NCBI GenBank assembly: GCA_002501855.1
Contig: DAOM01000268.1
Span: 1-20,789 of the forward strand
From: Candidatus Nitrosopolaris nunavutensis
GTDB taxonomy: Archaea; Thermoproteota; Nitrososphaeria; Nitrososphaerales; Nitrososphaeraceae
DNA: 20,789 nucleotides
Reading direction: 5' to 3'
The notes under the pieces were generated by a model. The model saw only the letters and a list, made by a program, of their open reading frames with translations. It was not told the DNA's origin and ran no database searches. The translations under genes were made by a program, and so were the position numbers. The first letter of the stretch is position 1. Each line of letters opens with the position of its first letter. This document shows, piece after piece, positions 14,480 to 20,789 of the stretch.

Positions 14480-15709
14480 ATGAGTTTCGTTATTTCTGAT
14501 AAACAGAAAACGTTTCTAAAAGAAGTTGACGATATCTGTAGATCAATTCGCCAGTACGAAGAAAAATGCTATCTTGAAGAAAGGTTGAACGAAAAAATAA
14601 TTCCAGAATTCGGTAAAATCGGAATGCTTGGCTGTCCTATATCAAGAAGTTATGGGGGCTTGGGATACGACATCCTAACATACATCCTCGCTATTGAAAG
14701 AATAGGTGAAGAGGGCAATTCTTTGCGAACATTCTTTTCAGCACATACCTCAATAGGTCAAATGGTTCTTCAGGGTTGGGCAGATGAAGACCAAAAGAGT
14801 GAATATCTGCCAAAAACTTGTGATGGCAGGAGTATAATGGCTTTTGCCTTGACCGAACCAATGGCTGGGAGCGATCCTTCGTCTATGGTTATGAAGTTTG
14901 AAGATAGAGGTAATTACTTTCTGCTGAAGGGAAAAAAACACTGGATTGGGAATGGGACATGCGCAAAGGTAGTGACAACTTACGCAAAAGAAGCCGATGG
15001 AAGTCATCCTGGAAAAATATCTGCGTTTATAGTCGATGGAGATTCTGATGGTATTTCAACCGAGGAAATGATAAATAAGTTAGGCTTACTCACCATCAAA
15101 AATGCAGAGATTTATTTTGACAATTGCGTTGTTCCGAAAAAGAACTTGCTTGGATTAAAAGGCCAAGGTCTGAATATTGCATATAGTGCATTGATAGATG
15201 GTAAACTTAGCGTTGCCGCTGGCGCGGTGGGAGTAATGACAGATTGCCTAGAAGAGTCTGTTTCATATTGGACGGCACGAGAGCAGCATGGTTCGCCTCT
15301 AGCGAAAAAGCAGTTAATACAGGAACATTTAGCTAGAATTGCAGTCAACATTGAAAGTTCACGCTGGCTGGTCTACCGCGCCGCATTGGCTAGGCAAAAT
15401 CTGCACGATTACGTAGAACAGTTAAAAACTGAGGATCACCAATGGCACCGAAATAATAAGGATTATTATTTATTGAGAAGTGATGCAGATAACTTATCTA
15501 CTATAGCGAAATTTCATGCGAGCAATTCTGCATTTGATTCAGCTAATAGGTCGGTCCAAATTTTTGGATCATATGCTTATAGAAAGAGCAATAGAGTAGC
15601 AAGACATTTTTTAGATTCGCGAGCAATTACGATATATGAAGGAACGAACGAGGTGCTAGAGCTGAAGATGGCTTCAAAAATCCTCGGAGATAATTATAGA
15701 GCGTATTAG
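14480..15709 (+). CDS. Acyl-CoA dehydrogenase family protein (409 aa)
   Basis: An FAD enzyme that oxidises acyl-CoA to trans-2-enoyl-CoA, passing electrons to an electron-transfer flavoprotein. The signature FALTEPMAGSDPS lies near residue 130, followed by KHWIGNG (FAD-contacting strand). The C-terminal helices include FGSYAYRKSNRVARHFLDSR and IYEGTNEV; the Glu of YEGT is at the position of the catalytic base in medium-chain enzymes. A segment of about 25 extra residues (KTEDHQWHRNNKDYYLLRSD) before AKFHASN is an insertion relative to the usual family. The QxxGGxGY loop reads QIFGSYAY. The ATG at 14480 gives the standard N-terminus; a TTG at 14438 would add 14 residues. Substrate is unknown, and no ETF or thiolase is adjacent. 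Confidence 0.9.
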   Translation: MSFVISDKQKTFLKEVDDICRSIRQYEEKCYLEERLNEKIIPEFGKIGMLGCPISRSYGGLGYDILTYILAIERIGEEGNSLRTFFSAHTSIGQMVLQGWADEDQKSEYLPKTCDGRSIMAFALTEPMAGSDPSSMVMKFEDRGNYFLLKGKKHWIGNGTCAKVVTTYAKEADGSHPGKISAFIVDGDSDGISTEEMINKLGLLTIKNAEIYFDNCVVPKKNLLGLKGQGLNIAYSALIDGKLSVAAGAVGVMTDCLEESVSYWTAREQHGSPLAKKQLIQEHLARIAVNIESSRWLVYRAALARQNLHDYVEQLKTEDHQWHRNNKDYYLLRSDADNLSTIAKFHASNSAFDSANRSVQIFGSYAYRKSNRVARHFLDSRAITIYEGTNEVLELKMASKILGDNYRAY

Positions 15710-15848
15710 TTACGCAGTACTCGATGCAGAATTCAAATCAAGCATCATTTTCAGGAAATTTGAACCAGTGGATTTACCATCTGAAGGAAAAAATATTGAG
15801 TCATATGTTCGATAACATGAATTAGGAAACTACACCAAAATAGGCGAA

Positions 15849-15857
15849 TTTATATTT
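15849..15857 (+). promoter_or_regulatory. TATA box of the large surface-protein gene
   Basis: Reads tttatattt, centred about 31 bases before the ATG at 15884, so the leader is only a few bases. Confidence 0.5.
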
Positions 15858-15883
15858 GATGGCATATCAAAAGTGATCGATTC

Positions 15884-17134
15884 ATGAAATCAAAGTCTAT
15901 GCTCTCGTCATTATCTTTTCTGTCTATTGTAGTTATAGTTATAGTTACTGTTTTCATTGGATGGTCCAGTATAGTGATCTTTTCAGAAGGTCAAACAGAA
16001 ATACCCAGCATAAGGATTACATCACCGACCAACGGTCAGAACATTTCAACTGGCAGTACTCTTACAATTTCAGGGAGTGCGACCGGCACTAACACTACTA
16101 GCCCTAGTACTGGTAACAATAAGGATGATAATCGCTGTTATGTTTCGGTCATTGCAAATAATATAAAACCATATGAAAATGCAACAGCAGGGGGACCGAA
16201 GGGAGTCAATGACTATTCTAAGTGGTATTATACTCTTTCAACCAAATTTGGAGCCATTAAAGAGGGGCAAAATAAGCTAACAGGTAGATTATCGTGTTTA
16301 CAGGCGAGTAATATTAATTCTAACTCAGCCAATGTTATTAACACCACTAATAACTTGATTAAATGGTTTAGTGTAAATGTAACAGGAGTATCGACACCAC
16401 TATCATCAACGGTTACCAGGAATAACCAGACGATAACAAATTCGACTTTAGATCGGTCACAACCACCACAATCCAAAACCGGAGGTAATATCACTATGAA
16501 CCCAAATAGTACAGCAATAACGCCAGCCACCCATAGTAATATCACAAGCAATTCTACTTCACAAAGCTTAAAAAAAGAAAATAATAGTAACAAAATTACT
16601 ACATCTGGGGGAGGTCTATCTGCTAAGTTGACACAATCTCCATCTACATCTAAGTATAATTATAATAATAGTAACGCCAAACCGTTATCGATTTCAATTC
16701 AGTCAGCACAAAATATTGTTAACGGTAGAGGTATATCCACTATAACTGCTATAGCTTATGATGCGAATACTGGCAAGAAAATCAATAACGCAATTGTAAA
16801 ACTGATGATTGTCTTTACTTCTAACGGTACATCTAAAGAAATCGTAGGTCACAGCGGAGAGATTACGTACTCTGCGGAAATAAAACCAAACTCAAAAAAT
16901 AGTAGCACTATCAATTTTAAGACCACTGTACAGGCATCTGCACCTGGCTATATTTCTACTTCCAAGACATCCTCATCGTCATCCTTATCATCTACATCTA
17001 CATCAACAATGACATCTAAAAGTAATCAGTCTATTATTAATAACAACGGTTCTGACAACCTTACACAAAATATACTAAAAAATGTTCAAAGGCAACTTAA
17101 GCAAAATGGTATTGATATTGCTCTTGCAAAATAG
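15884..17134 (+). CDS. Secreted Ser/Thr/Asn-rich surface protein with two beta domains (416 aa)
   Basis: Residues about 8-34 form a signal peptide or N-terminal anchor (SFLSIVVIVIVTVFIGWSS). The first domain (about 40-165) is Ig-like: IRITSPTNGQNIS, RCYVSVIANNIKPY, GVNDYSKWYYTLST, and FSVNVTGV at its end. It is the same domain as in the broken gene at 442-1129. A linker (about 166-260) is almost pure Asn, Ser, Thr and Pro and rich in N-x-S/T sites, so it is probably heavily glycosylated. The second beta domain (about 262-350) contains ISTITAIAYDANTGKKINN and a PGYIST end, resembling extracellular repeat domains. A second Ser/Thr tract (352-380) and a short basic helix finish the protein. There is no C-terminal anchor. 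It is probably exported to the cell envelope; function unknown. Confidence 0.82.
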   Translation: MKSKSMLSSLSFLSIVVIVIVTVFIGWSSIVIFSEGQTEIPSIRITSPTNGQNISTGSTLTISGSATGTNTTSPSTGNNKDDNRCYVSVIANNIKPYENATAGGPKGVNDYSKWYYTLSTKFGAIKEGQNKLTGRLSCLQASNINSNSANVINTTNNLIKWFSVNVTGVSTPLSSTVTRNNQTITNSTLDRSQPPQSKTGGNITMNPNSTAITPATHSNITSNSTSQSLKKENNSNKITTSGGGLSAKLTQSPSTSKYNYNNSNAKPLSISIQSAQNIVNGRGISTITAIAYDANTGKKINNAIVKLMIVFTSNGTSKEIVGHSGEITYSAEIKPNSKNSSTINFKTTVQASAPGYISTSKTSSSSSLSSTSTSTMTSKSNQSIINNNGSDNLTQNILKNVQRQLKQNGIDIALAK

Positions 17135-17227
17135 TCTATTATGACTTGGGCTGAATACTCGAGAATAATTTATGATAATCGCTGCTGATTGCGCCTGACT
17201 GGTGATGCAAACATATCATCTTTTTTA

Positions 17228-17306
17228 GATATCACCACGTACACTTACGCAGTGGCGGATGCATGTTACACCCATTGCACGCACCACCTCAGGCGGTGGT
17301 GATATC
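17228..17306. repeat. Nested inverted repeats (two competing hairpins)
   Basis: gatatcaccac (17228-17238) is the perfect 11-base reverse complement of gtggtgatatc (17296-17306), with a 57-base interval. Inside it, CACCACC (17282-17288) can pair with GGTGGTG (17295-17301) over a 6-base loop. The right arm is thus shared, so the two folds exclude each other. The region lies in a spacer after the large surface-protein gene. No known riboswitch is identified. Confidence 0.75.
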
Positions 17307-17418
17307 GATCTGGTTTATGGCGAAAACTCTCTACTACGACATGCAATGAATAAAAACACTTTTCGAACCCAAACCAATTAGCAAAACACGTCAGTGTAGA
17401 AAGTTTGAGGCCCTCGCG

Positions 17419-17813
17419 TTAATTATTCTGTCCGCCACGTATCATGATTATAATTCCCGAAGGCATCAAGTATTTTGCTCGTTTCTTAGGTTCAATTCCT
17501 ATGAATAATTTAGTACAAAATATTCCTGCAATGCACCCATCAACGTGTACAGTGAAATCTATTGGAATTGCAGCTATAGAGCCAAAGTCAGCAAATACAA
17601 TTTGAAGTATAATCAGCTCTAGTATTTCCAGCAGCAGCTGCTACACCCAAAACTCCTGTCAATACTATTAATATGAAATTGCTTATCAGGAATAAAGCCA
17701 TAATCACGTGTGATTTGGAACGAGTCTGACAATAATCCGGCTGCAAGGATCAAAATATTTATCATAATCAGAGACGTTGTAGCTAATGGTACTATTAGTA
17801 GGAATTCATACAT
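17419..17813 (-). pseudogene. Broken small membrane protein gene(s)
   Basis: The ATG at 17813 gives a hydrophobic N-terminus (MYEFLLIVPLATTSLIMINI, then LILAAGLLSDSF). After one frame change comes a second hydrophobic segment, ALFLISNFILIVLTGVLGVA, with AAAGNTRADY. A second change leads to IVFADFGSIAAIPIDFTVHV and GIEPKKRAKYLMPSG, ending at 17419-17421. Each change is a shift in the same direction, equal to one extra base. Joined, this is a protein of about 130 residues with two or three membrane helices. The last part may instead be a separate gene. No family is recognised. Confidence 0.5.
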
Positions 17814-17997
17814 TTATTGTAGATGAGATAAATTTACAGAAATAATAATCGTATCCCAATCTTCACCTCGGTGTCCATCAACAAGTTGATGTCTTCTATG
17901 ATTTGGTCATTCTACCAATTCTTACATATCTCTTATATCTTGAGTTTGTTCCATACTGCTTCAAACGGGATACTTGAGCACGTCATAAATAAACAAA

Positions 17998-18005
17998 GTA
18001 TATAC
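17998..18005 (+). promoter_or_regulatory. Possible TATA box for the PsbP-like gene
   Basis: gtatatac lies about 41 bases before the ATG at 18043, compatible with a leader of about 15 bases. Confidence 0.3.
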
Positions 18006-18042
18006 TCAAACGATCTGTATCGGTAATCTTAATACTTGCGTT

Positions 18043-18657
18043 ATGTATAGGCTATTTAGTATGCATTCCCAAAGGAGACTACTAACTGTATTTGGATTAT
18101 TGTCTACATTAAGTTCATTGTTGTTATCATCGTCAGTACTCTCTGTCATACAATCCTCAGCACAGACAGACTCTAAAAATAATAGCAATAATCTGTTAAC
18201 GTACCAGAATCCTGCTTATGGCATAAAAATTCAGTATCCTTCAGATTGGAGGGTATCAGAAAATGGAATGAGGGATTATACTAACATAGTTGCATTCTAC
18301 GCGCCATTAGAAAACCTTGCAGACAGAGTCCCTGAACACCTGACATTATCAAGAGTTGATTATTCACAAAATATAACACTCGACCAATATAATAAATTCC
18401 TTAATAGTACACTAAAGAATATACCAGGTGTACAAATTATAGAATCAAATCCAACCCTTCTTGCAGGACATCCAGGTTATAAAGTAGTGTATTTGTCTAT
18501 GCCTAGTAATATACCATTCAAATTCCAGGATATGTTGATCTGGACAATAATAGGTGGCAAAGTATATAATATTTCATTTAATGCGGAAGCAGCAAAGTAC
18601 CCCACCTTTCTACCCACTATACAAAAAATGATTAACTCATTCCAAATAACAAGGTAG
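18043..18657 (+). CDS. Secreted PsbP-like domain protein (204 aa)
   Basis: A signal peptide occupies about residues 10-40, with a likely cleavage after SSA (residue 40). A short Asn/Ser linker precedes the PsbP-like domain: YQNPAYGIKIQYPSDWRVSE (54-73), then FYAPLENLADRVPEHLTLSR, LAGHPGYKVVYL, and the closing AKYPTFLPTIQKMINSFQI. PsbP-like proteins adopt a Mog1/PsbP alpha-beta fold. Thaumarchaea encode many exported copies whose role is not known. All features are intact and of normal length. A TATA-like element lies about 41 bases upstream, and no partner gene is adjacent. Confidence 0.83.
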   Translation: MYRLFSMHSQRRLLTVFGLLSTLSSLLLSSSVLSVIQSSAQTDSKNNSNNLLTYQNPAYGIKIQYPSDWRVSENGMRDYTNIVAFYAPLENLADRVPEHLTLSRVDYSQNITLDQYNKFLNSTLKNIPGVQIIESNPTLLAGHPGYKVVYLSMPSNIPFKFQDMLIWTIIGGKVYNISFNAEAAKYPTFLPTIQKMINSFQITR

Positions 18658-18751
18658 CGGGCCTATTTGGACAAAATCTGATTCCTGTAAAACCAAACAC
18701 CAAAGTATAGAACTCTAGGCTTACAAGTCATTAAATAAAACGCATTAATTC

Positions 18752-18930
18752 CTACCCGAGCTGGTCGTTGCTGTAACAATAATTAATATTCTTTGCTTTC
18801 GGTTTGGCTTTATATTTTAAGTTACATGGTTTTGTTGTTAATCTATAACCACAACATGGACACCATAGTCCATCCCACTTTATGAACACAACGTTTCTGT
18901 CCAATAGAGTAGCGGGCTATCCAGACTGAG
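18752..18930 (-). pseudogene. Deleted paralogue of the 11.6-kb zinc-ribbon gene
   Basis: On the minus strand one frame reads RYSIGQKRC and another continues VFIKWDGLWCPCCGYRL, then TTKPCNLKYKAKPKAKNIN. Compared with the gene at 11610-11819 (RYSIGQKHCEICEIFLKRDG), the CEICEI section with half of the zinc ligands is missing, and the frame shifts there. The rest is closely similar, including the WCPCC core. It has lost the first Cys pair and has no clear start, so it should not fold. It ends at TAG 18752-18754. Codon-level similarity suggests a fairly recent duplicate, or a copy from another strain. Confidence 0.75.
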
Positions 18931-19099
18931 CCTAACGACGAATGCAGATTCCTATTCAAGTCATTTTACTTAGTTTGTTCATAGCCTACCTAATGTTATA
19001 CTTTTAGCGGGTTTATTAATGAATTCCATCTTATGATCACCATTTTTTGAAATTTTTGGATACCGGGTGAGGGCACGATGCATGATGACGGGCTCCACG

Positions 19100-19108
19100 T
19101 TTAAATAT
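19100..19108 (+). promoter_or_regulatory. TATA box of the CDF transporter gene
   Basis: tttaaatat is centred about 38 bases before the ATG at 19142, predicting a leader of about 12 bases. The stretch 18931-19099 to its left has no gene. Confidence 0.5.
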
Positions 19109-19141
19109 GATAAATTGGTATAGTACTTGTTATAGTAATTA

Positions 19142-20155
19142 ATGGACGAACGTTACGCTGTAGATACCACTGAGGGTGGTAGTCTGACAGCTGTTAAATT
19201 GCAAGAAAAATCTGCAGAATCTTCTCCTATGCCAGTAAGTGAAGGCATAAAGTGTGCTCAGAACATTGCAAAAATTTCTGTCATCACTTTAGCTAGTATA
19301 GGAATAGTTGAGCTCTTGGTTGGCCAAATAAGCGGAAGCGTGGTTGCAACTGCCGATGGCATAGATTCACTCTCTGATACAATGATTTCATTTATAGTGT
19401 TTATGGGTCTTGTAATCGCAGGTCGTCCTGCTGATAGGAAATTTCACTTTGGTTACTACAAGGTAGAGAGTTTTGCCGCACTAATAGCAGCAATAGGAAT
19501 GATTGTAATTGGATCAATTATTTTATACCAGTCATGTGGGTCACTACTACTACAACATAGACACGAAATTCATCAGCCTATTTTGACAATGGTAGTCTTA
19601 GCAGCTGCAAGTGTAATATCCCTATACAGGGCAATACAAATGAGGAATATTGCCAATAGGCATAATCTTCTATCATTAAGAACAGATGCTAAGAACTCAA
19701 TAAAAGATGGTTCAGCTTCAGTGGTAGCTTTCCTGAGTGTATTGATTGCTACACAACTTGGATTTTCACAGATGGATGCAATCGGTGGTATAATTATTGC
19801 GGGATACATCTTCTCAGTTGCATATGTGTCACTTAAGCAATCATCATTGATTCTTGTAGATTCATGGCAGAATCCAAAGGTTACTGACTTGATAGGACAA
19901 GCCATTGAAGATAAATTCAAAAAGAAGGATCAGGTCAAGGTTAGATCAATTTTGCTGCGTCCTGCTGGAATGATGATAGTATTTGCTGCTGTCCATATAG
20001 AAGTTGATGGGAACAAGAGATTGGCTGATGTAGAATTAGTGACGAGCGAAGTTGAGATGGCCATCCGCTCAAAAATACCCTATATTAAGAAAATATCAGT
20101 GATACCTCATTCAATAACGTCATTGCCGATACTATCAGAATCAACGTCGATATAA
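19142..20155 (+). CDS. Cation diffusion facilitator metal exporter (337 aa)
   Basis: Exports divalent metal ions across the cell membrane by antiport. About 40 polar N-terminal residues precede six membrane helices (roughly 45-240) and a cytoplasmic C-terminal domain (about 245-325). Helix 2 has the usual D75-x3-D79 (ADGIDSLSD). FHFGYYKVES (101-110) is the family's FGxxxxE loop. Helix 5 has TDAKNSIKDG, where N185 takes the place of the usual metal-ligand His and D189 is conserved. The DDND site may favour manganese or iron over zinc; that is inference by analogy with Mn-type CDFs. The C-terminal domain has VRSILLRPAGMMIVFAAVHI and VDGNKRLADV. It is intact, of normal length, and alone in its unit. 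Confidence 0.9.
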   Translation: MDERYAVDTTEGGSLTAVKLQEKSAESSPMPVSEGIKCAQNIAKISVITLASIGIVELLVGQISGSVVATADGIDSLSDTMISFIVFMGLVIAGRPADRKFHFGYYKVESFAALIAAIGMIVIGSIILYQSCGSLLLQHRHEIHQPILTMVVLAAASVISLYRAIQMRNIANRHNLLSLRTDAKNSIKDGSASVVAFLSVLIATQLGFSQMDAIGGIIIAGYIFSVAYVSLKQSSLILVDSWQNPKVTDLIGQAIEDKFKKKDQVKVRSILLRPAGMMIVFAAVHIEVDGNKRLADVELVTSEVEMAIRSKIPYIKKISVIPHSITSLPILSESTSI

Positions 20156-20255
20156 AAGACGGACATACATTCGTTCTGTTAAAAATAAGAATTAGTATTC
20201 ATCCGCCATTTTACGGAATAATGCACTACAGTACATGACTGTCGTTTGTAAGCTT

Positions 20256-20444
20256 TTATACGGTTTGTTTGATTTTTACAAGACCATTGACATGTGATCT
20301 GGTCTTTCTCTCCAATTTCTCGATCAAATAACATAGCCGTCCTATGTAATCCATATCTGTAGAGTACGGATTTACAAGTGCCGTACGAGCAACAGAACTC
20401 GTATGCAGGTCCTCTATGCATAGCGAACCTGTATAAATATGCAT
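20256..20444 (-). CDS. Doubtful small ORF (62 aa)
   Basis: A minus-strand frame reads MHIYTGSLCIEDLHTSSVAR, MDYIGRLCYLIEKLERKTRS and VNGLVKIKQTV. The last 35 residues look like an amphipathic helix with balanced charge, which is why it is listed. The ATG at 20444 overlaps the TATA box of the next plus-strand gene, so the true start might be the inner MDYIG Met. No family is recognised, and it could be chance. An overlapping minus-strand frame (20179-20460) is Cys/Tyr/Arg-rich and looks like a shadow. Confidence 0.3.
   Translation of the reverse strand: MHIYTGSLCIEDLHTSSVARTALVNPYSTDMDYIGRLCYLIEKLERKTRSHVNGLVKIKQTV
20432..20439 (+). promoter_or_regulatory. TATA box of the RHH / DUF2080-like pair
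   Basis: tataaata is centred about 27 bases before the ATG at 20463, so transcription should start at the start codon. It is the best-formed TATA box in the window. Confidence 0.6.
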
Positions 20445-20462
20445 GATGTACAGTAGACATGT

Positions 20463-20567
20463 ATGGCTATGATTACCATATTACTTGAATCAAAGACAAG
20501 AGTAAAACACATGGGAAGAGATGACCATGACAACATAATAAACGAATTGATCAAGGGTAGAGAATAA
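20463..20567 (+). CDS. Ribbon-helix-helix-like small protein (34 aa), antitoxin-like
   Basis: An ATG at 20463 gives 34 residues: a short strand ITILLESKTRVKHMG, then DDHDNIINELIKGRE. This is the layout of VapB-type ribbon-helix-helix proteins (strand, L-x-x-x-x-R-x-K-x-x-G, then a x-x-D-x-I-I-x-x-L-I helix), which bind operator DNA as dimers. An in-frame stop just upstream fixes the start, and the TATA box predicts a leaderless mRNA. Its stop overlaps the next ATG (TAATG), so the two genes are translated together. No toxin gene is visible in the window. The short length is at the low end for the fold. Confidence 0.55.
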   Translation: MAMITILLESKTRVKHMGRDDHDNIINELIKGRE

Positions 20568-20743
20568 TGAAAAAAACCATGAGAAGGATACCTAGAAAAA
20601 CACGAAGAACCATGGTTGGACAGGATCGGAAGGTGCTGACCAAACTCGTCAAACGCGTTGGCAAGAATTCTGACAACCTTGGCAGGATTTATCTACCAGG
20701 TTACTGGATTGGAAAAAAAGTCAAGATCACCATCTTAGAATGA
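20567..20743 (+). CDS. DUF2080-like transposase-associated protein (58 aa)
   Basis: The product starts very basic (MKKTMRRIPRKTRRTM) and ends with LVKRVGKNSDNLGRIYLPGY, then WIGKKVKITILE. The pattern VKxxG-(x)-GRIYLPxxWxGKKVKxxxLE is that of DUF2080, an AbrB-like beta domain found beside transposases in archaea. The first 30 residues could bind nucleic acid. It overlaps the preceding RHH-like gene by one base. No transposase is seen before the window ends 46 bases later; one may lie beyond. A transposon-linked or antitoxin-like regulatory role is inference. Confidence 0.7.
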   Translation: MKKTMRRIPRKTRRTMVGQDRKVLTKLVKRVGKNSDNLGRIYLPGYWIGKKVKITILE

Positions 20744-20789
20744 AATAACCCTAAAACACTTGATTAGTTGTAGTACTTACATAGATAGG

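Noticed and set aside
14251..14499. 82-codon plus-strand frame before the acyl-CoA dehydrogenase
   Set aside because: Overlaps the real start of the enzyme in another frame, lacks motifs, and directly abuts a minus-strand conserved gene.
16228..16593. Hydrophobic 121-codon minus-strand frame
   Set aside because: Antisense shadow of the Asn/Ser/Thr-rich linker; such codons read backwards as Val/Leu/Ile.
17296..17330. TPP-riboswitch-like string (gatctggtttatggcg) after the nested hairpins
   Set aside because: Only this short stretch resembles the THI element; the flanking conserved CTGAGA and ACCC elements and a thiamine gene are missing.
18653..18930. Similar strings starting gtagcgggc at about 18655 and 18910 as a possible direct repeat
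   Set aside because: Only about 12 bases align before the similarity fades; the second copy is explained by the zinc-ribbon remnant.
1..20789. tRNA, rRNA, CRISPR array or insertion sequence
   Set aside because: No T-loop with acceptor pairing, no repeated spacer array, and no transposase or terminal inverted repeats were found on reading both strands.

Overview
The window looks like a piece of an ammonia-oxidising archaeal (Thaumarchaeota / Nitrososphaeria) chromosome. The case rests on an AT-rich composition, archaeal TATA boxes 25-40 bases before short-leader or leaderless starts, an archaeal-type UMP kinase, several small Cys-rich zinc proteins, a PsbP-like secreted protein, Asn/Ser/Thr-rich surface proteins, and a receiver plus coiled-coil gene style I associate with Nitrososphaera and Nitrosocosmicus. 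The AT-rich composition fits Nitrosocosmicus better than Nitrososphaera, but that is inference. No rRNA, tRNA, CRISPR array or intact transposase was recognised.

Left part (1-3300): a His/Cys-rich zinc protein carrying a perfect 27-bp tandem duplication, a frameshifted secreted protein with a Gly/Asn-rich tail, a possible roadblock-like protein, a DUF2173-like protein, the remains of a PiT phosphate permease, and a hypothetical protein. Nucleotide block (3281-6256, minus strand): pyrH (UMP kinase) and a dGTPase-like HD phosphohydrolase lie 7 bases apart; a eukaryote-like thymidylate kinase lies upstream. Together they suggest a pyrimidine/dNTP supply group. A decayed quinoprotein-type beta-propeller fragment sits beside tmk, followed by a HAD hydrolase and a membrane-anchored surface protein.

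Signalling block (8916-10775): a tiny membrane protein is coupled by ATGA overlap to a frameshifted receiver. After it come a second, truncated receiver and a long coiled-coil gene broken by several frameshifts and stops. Small-protein and debris zone (10800-14250): a Gly-rich secreted peptide, a C2H2 finger protein, zinc ribbons, a TRAM-domain remnant, a truncated TIR domain, a 7Fe-like ferredoxin in which Asp replaces one Cys, and a frameshifted conserved protein.

Right part (14480-20789): an acyl-CoA dehydrogenase, a 416-residue surface protein whose first domain is a paralogue of the broken gene at 442-1129, a nested hairpin, a broken small membrane protein, a PsbP-like lipoprotein-type protein, a deleted paralogue of the 11.6-kb zinc ribbon, a CDF metal exporter with a changed ligand, and a leaderless two-gene unit (ribbon-helix-helix-like plus DUF2080-like transposase-associated protein).

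The outstanding property is the density of broken genes: at least ten among intact housekeeping genes. Indels go in both directions, and several losses are large, which favours real decay. A few single-base lesions lie in homopolymers and could be sequencing errors. I did not find a clearly intact, novel multigene system; the best leads are given as findings.
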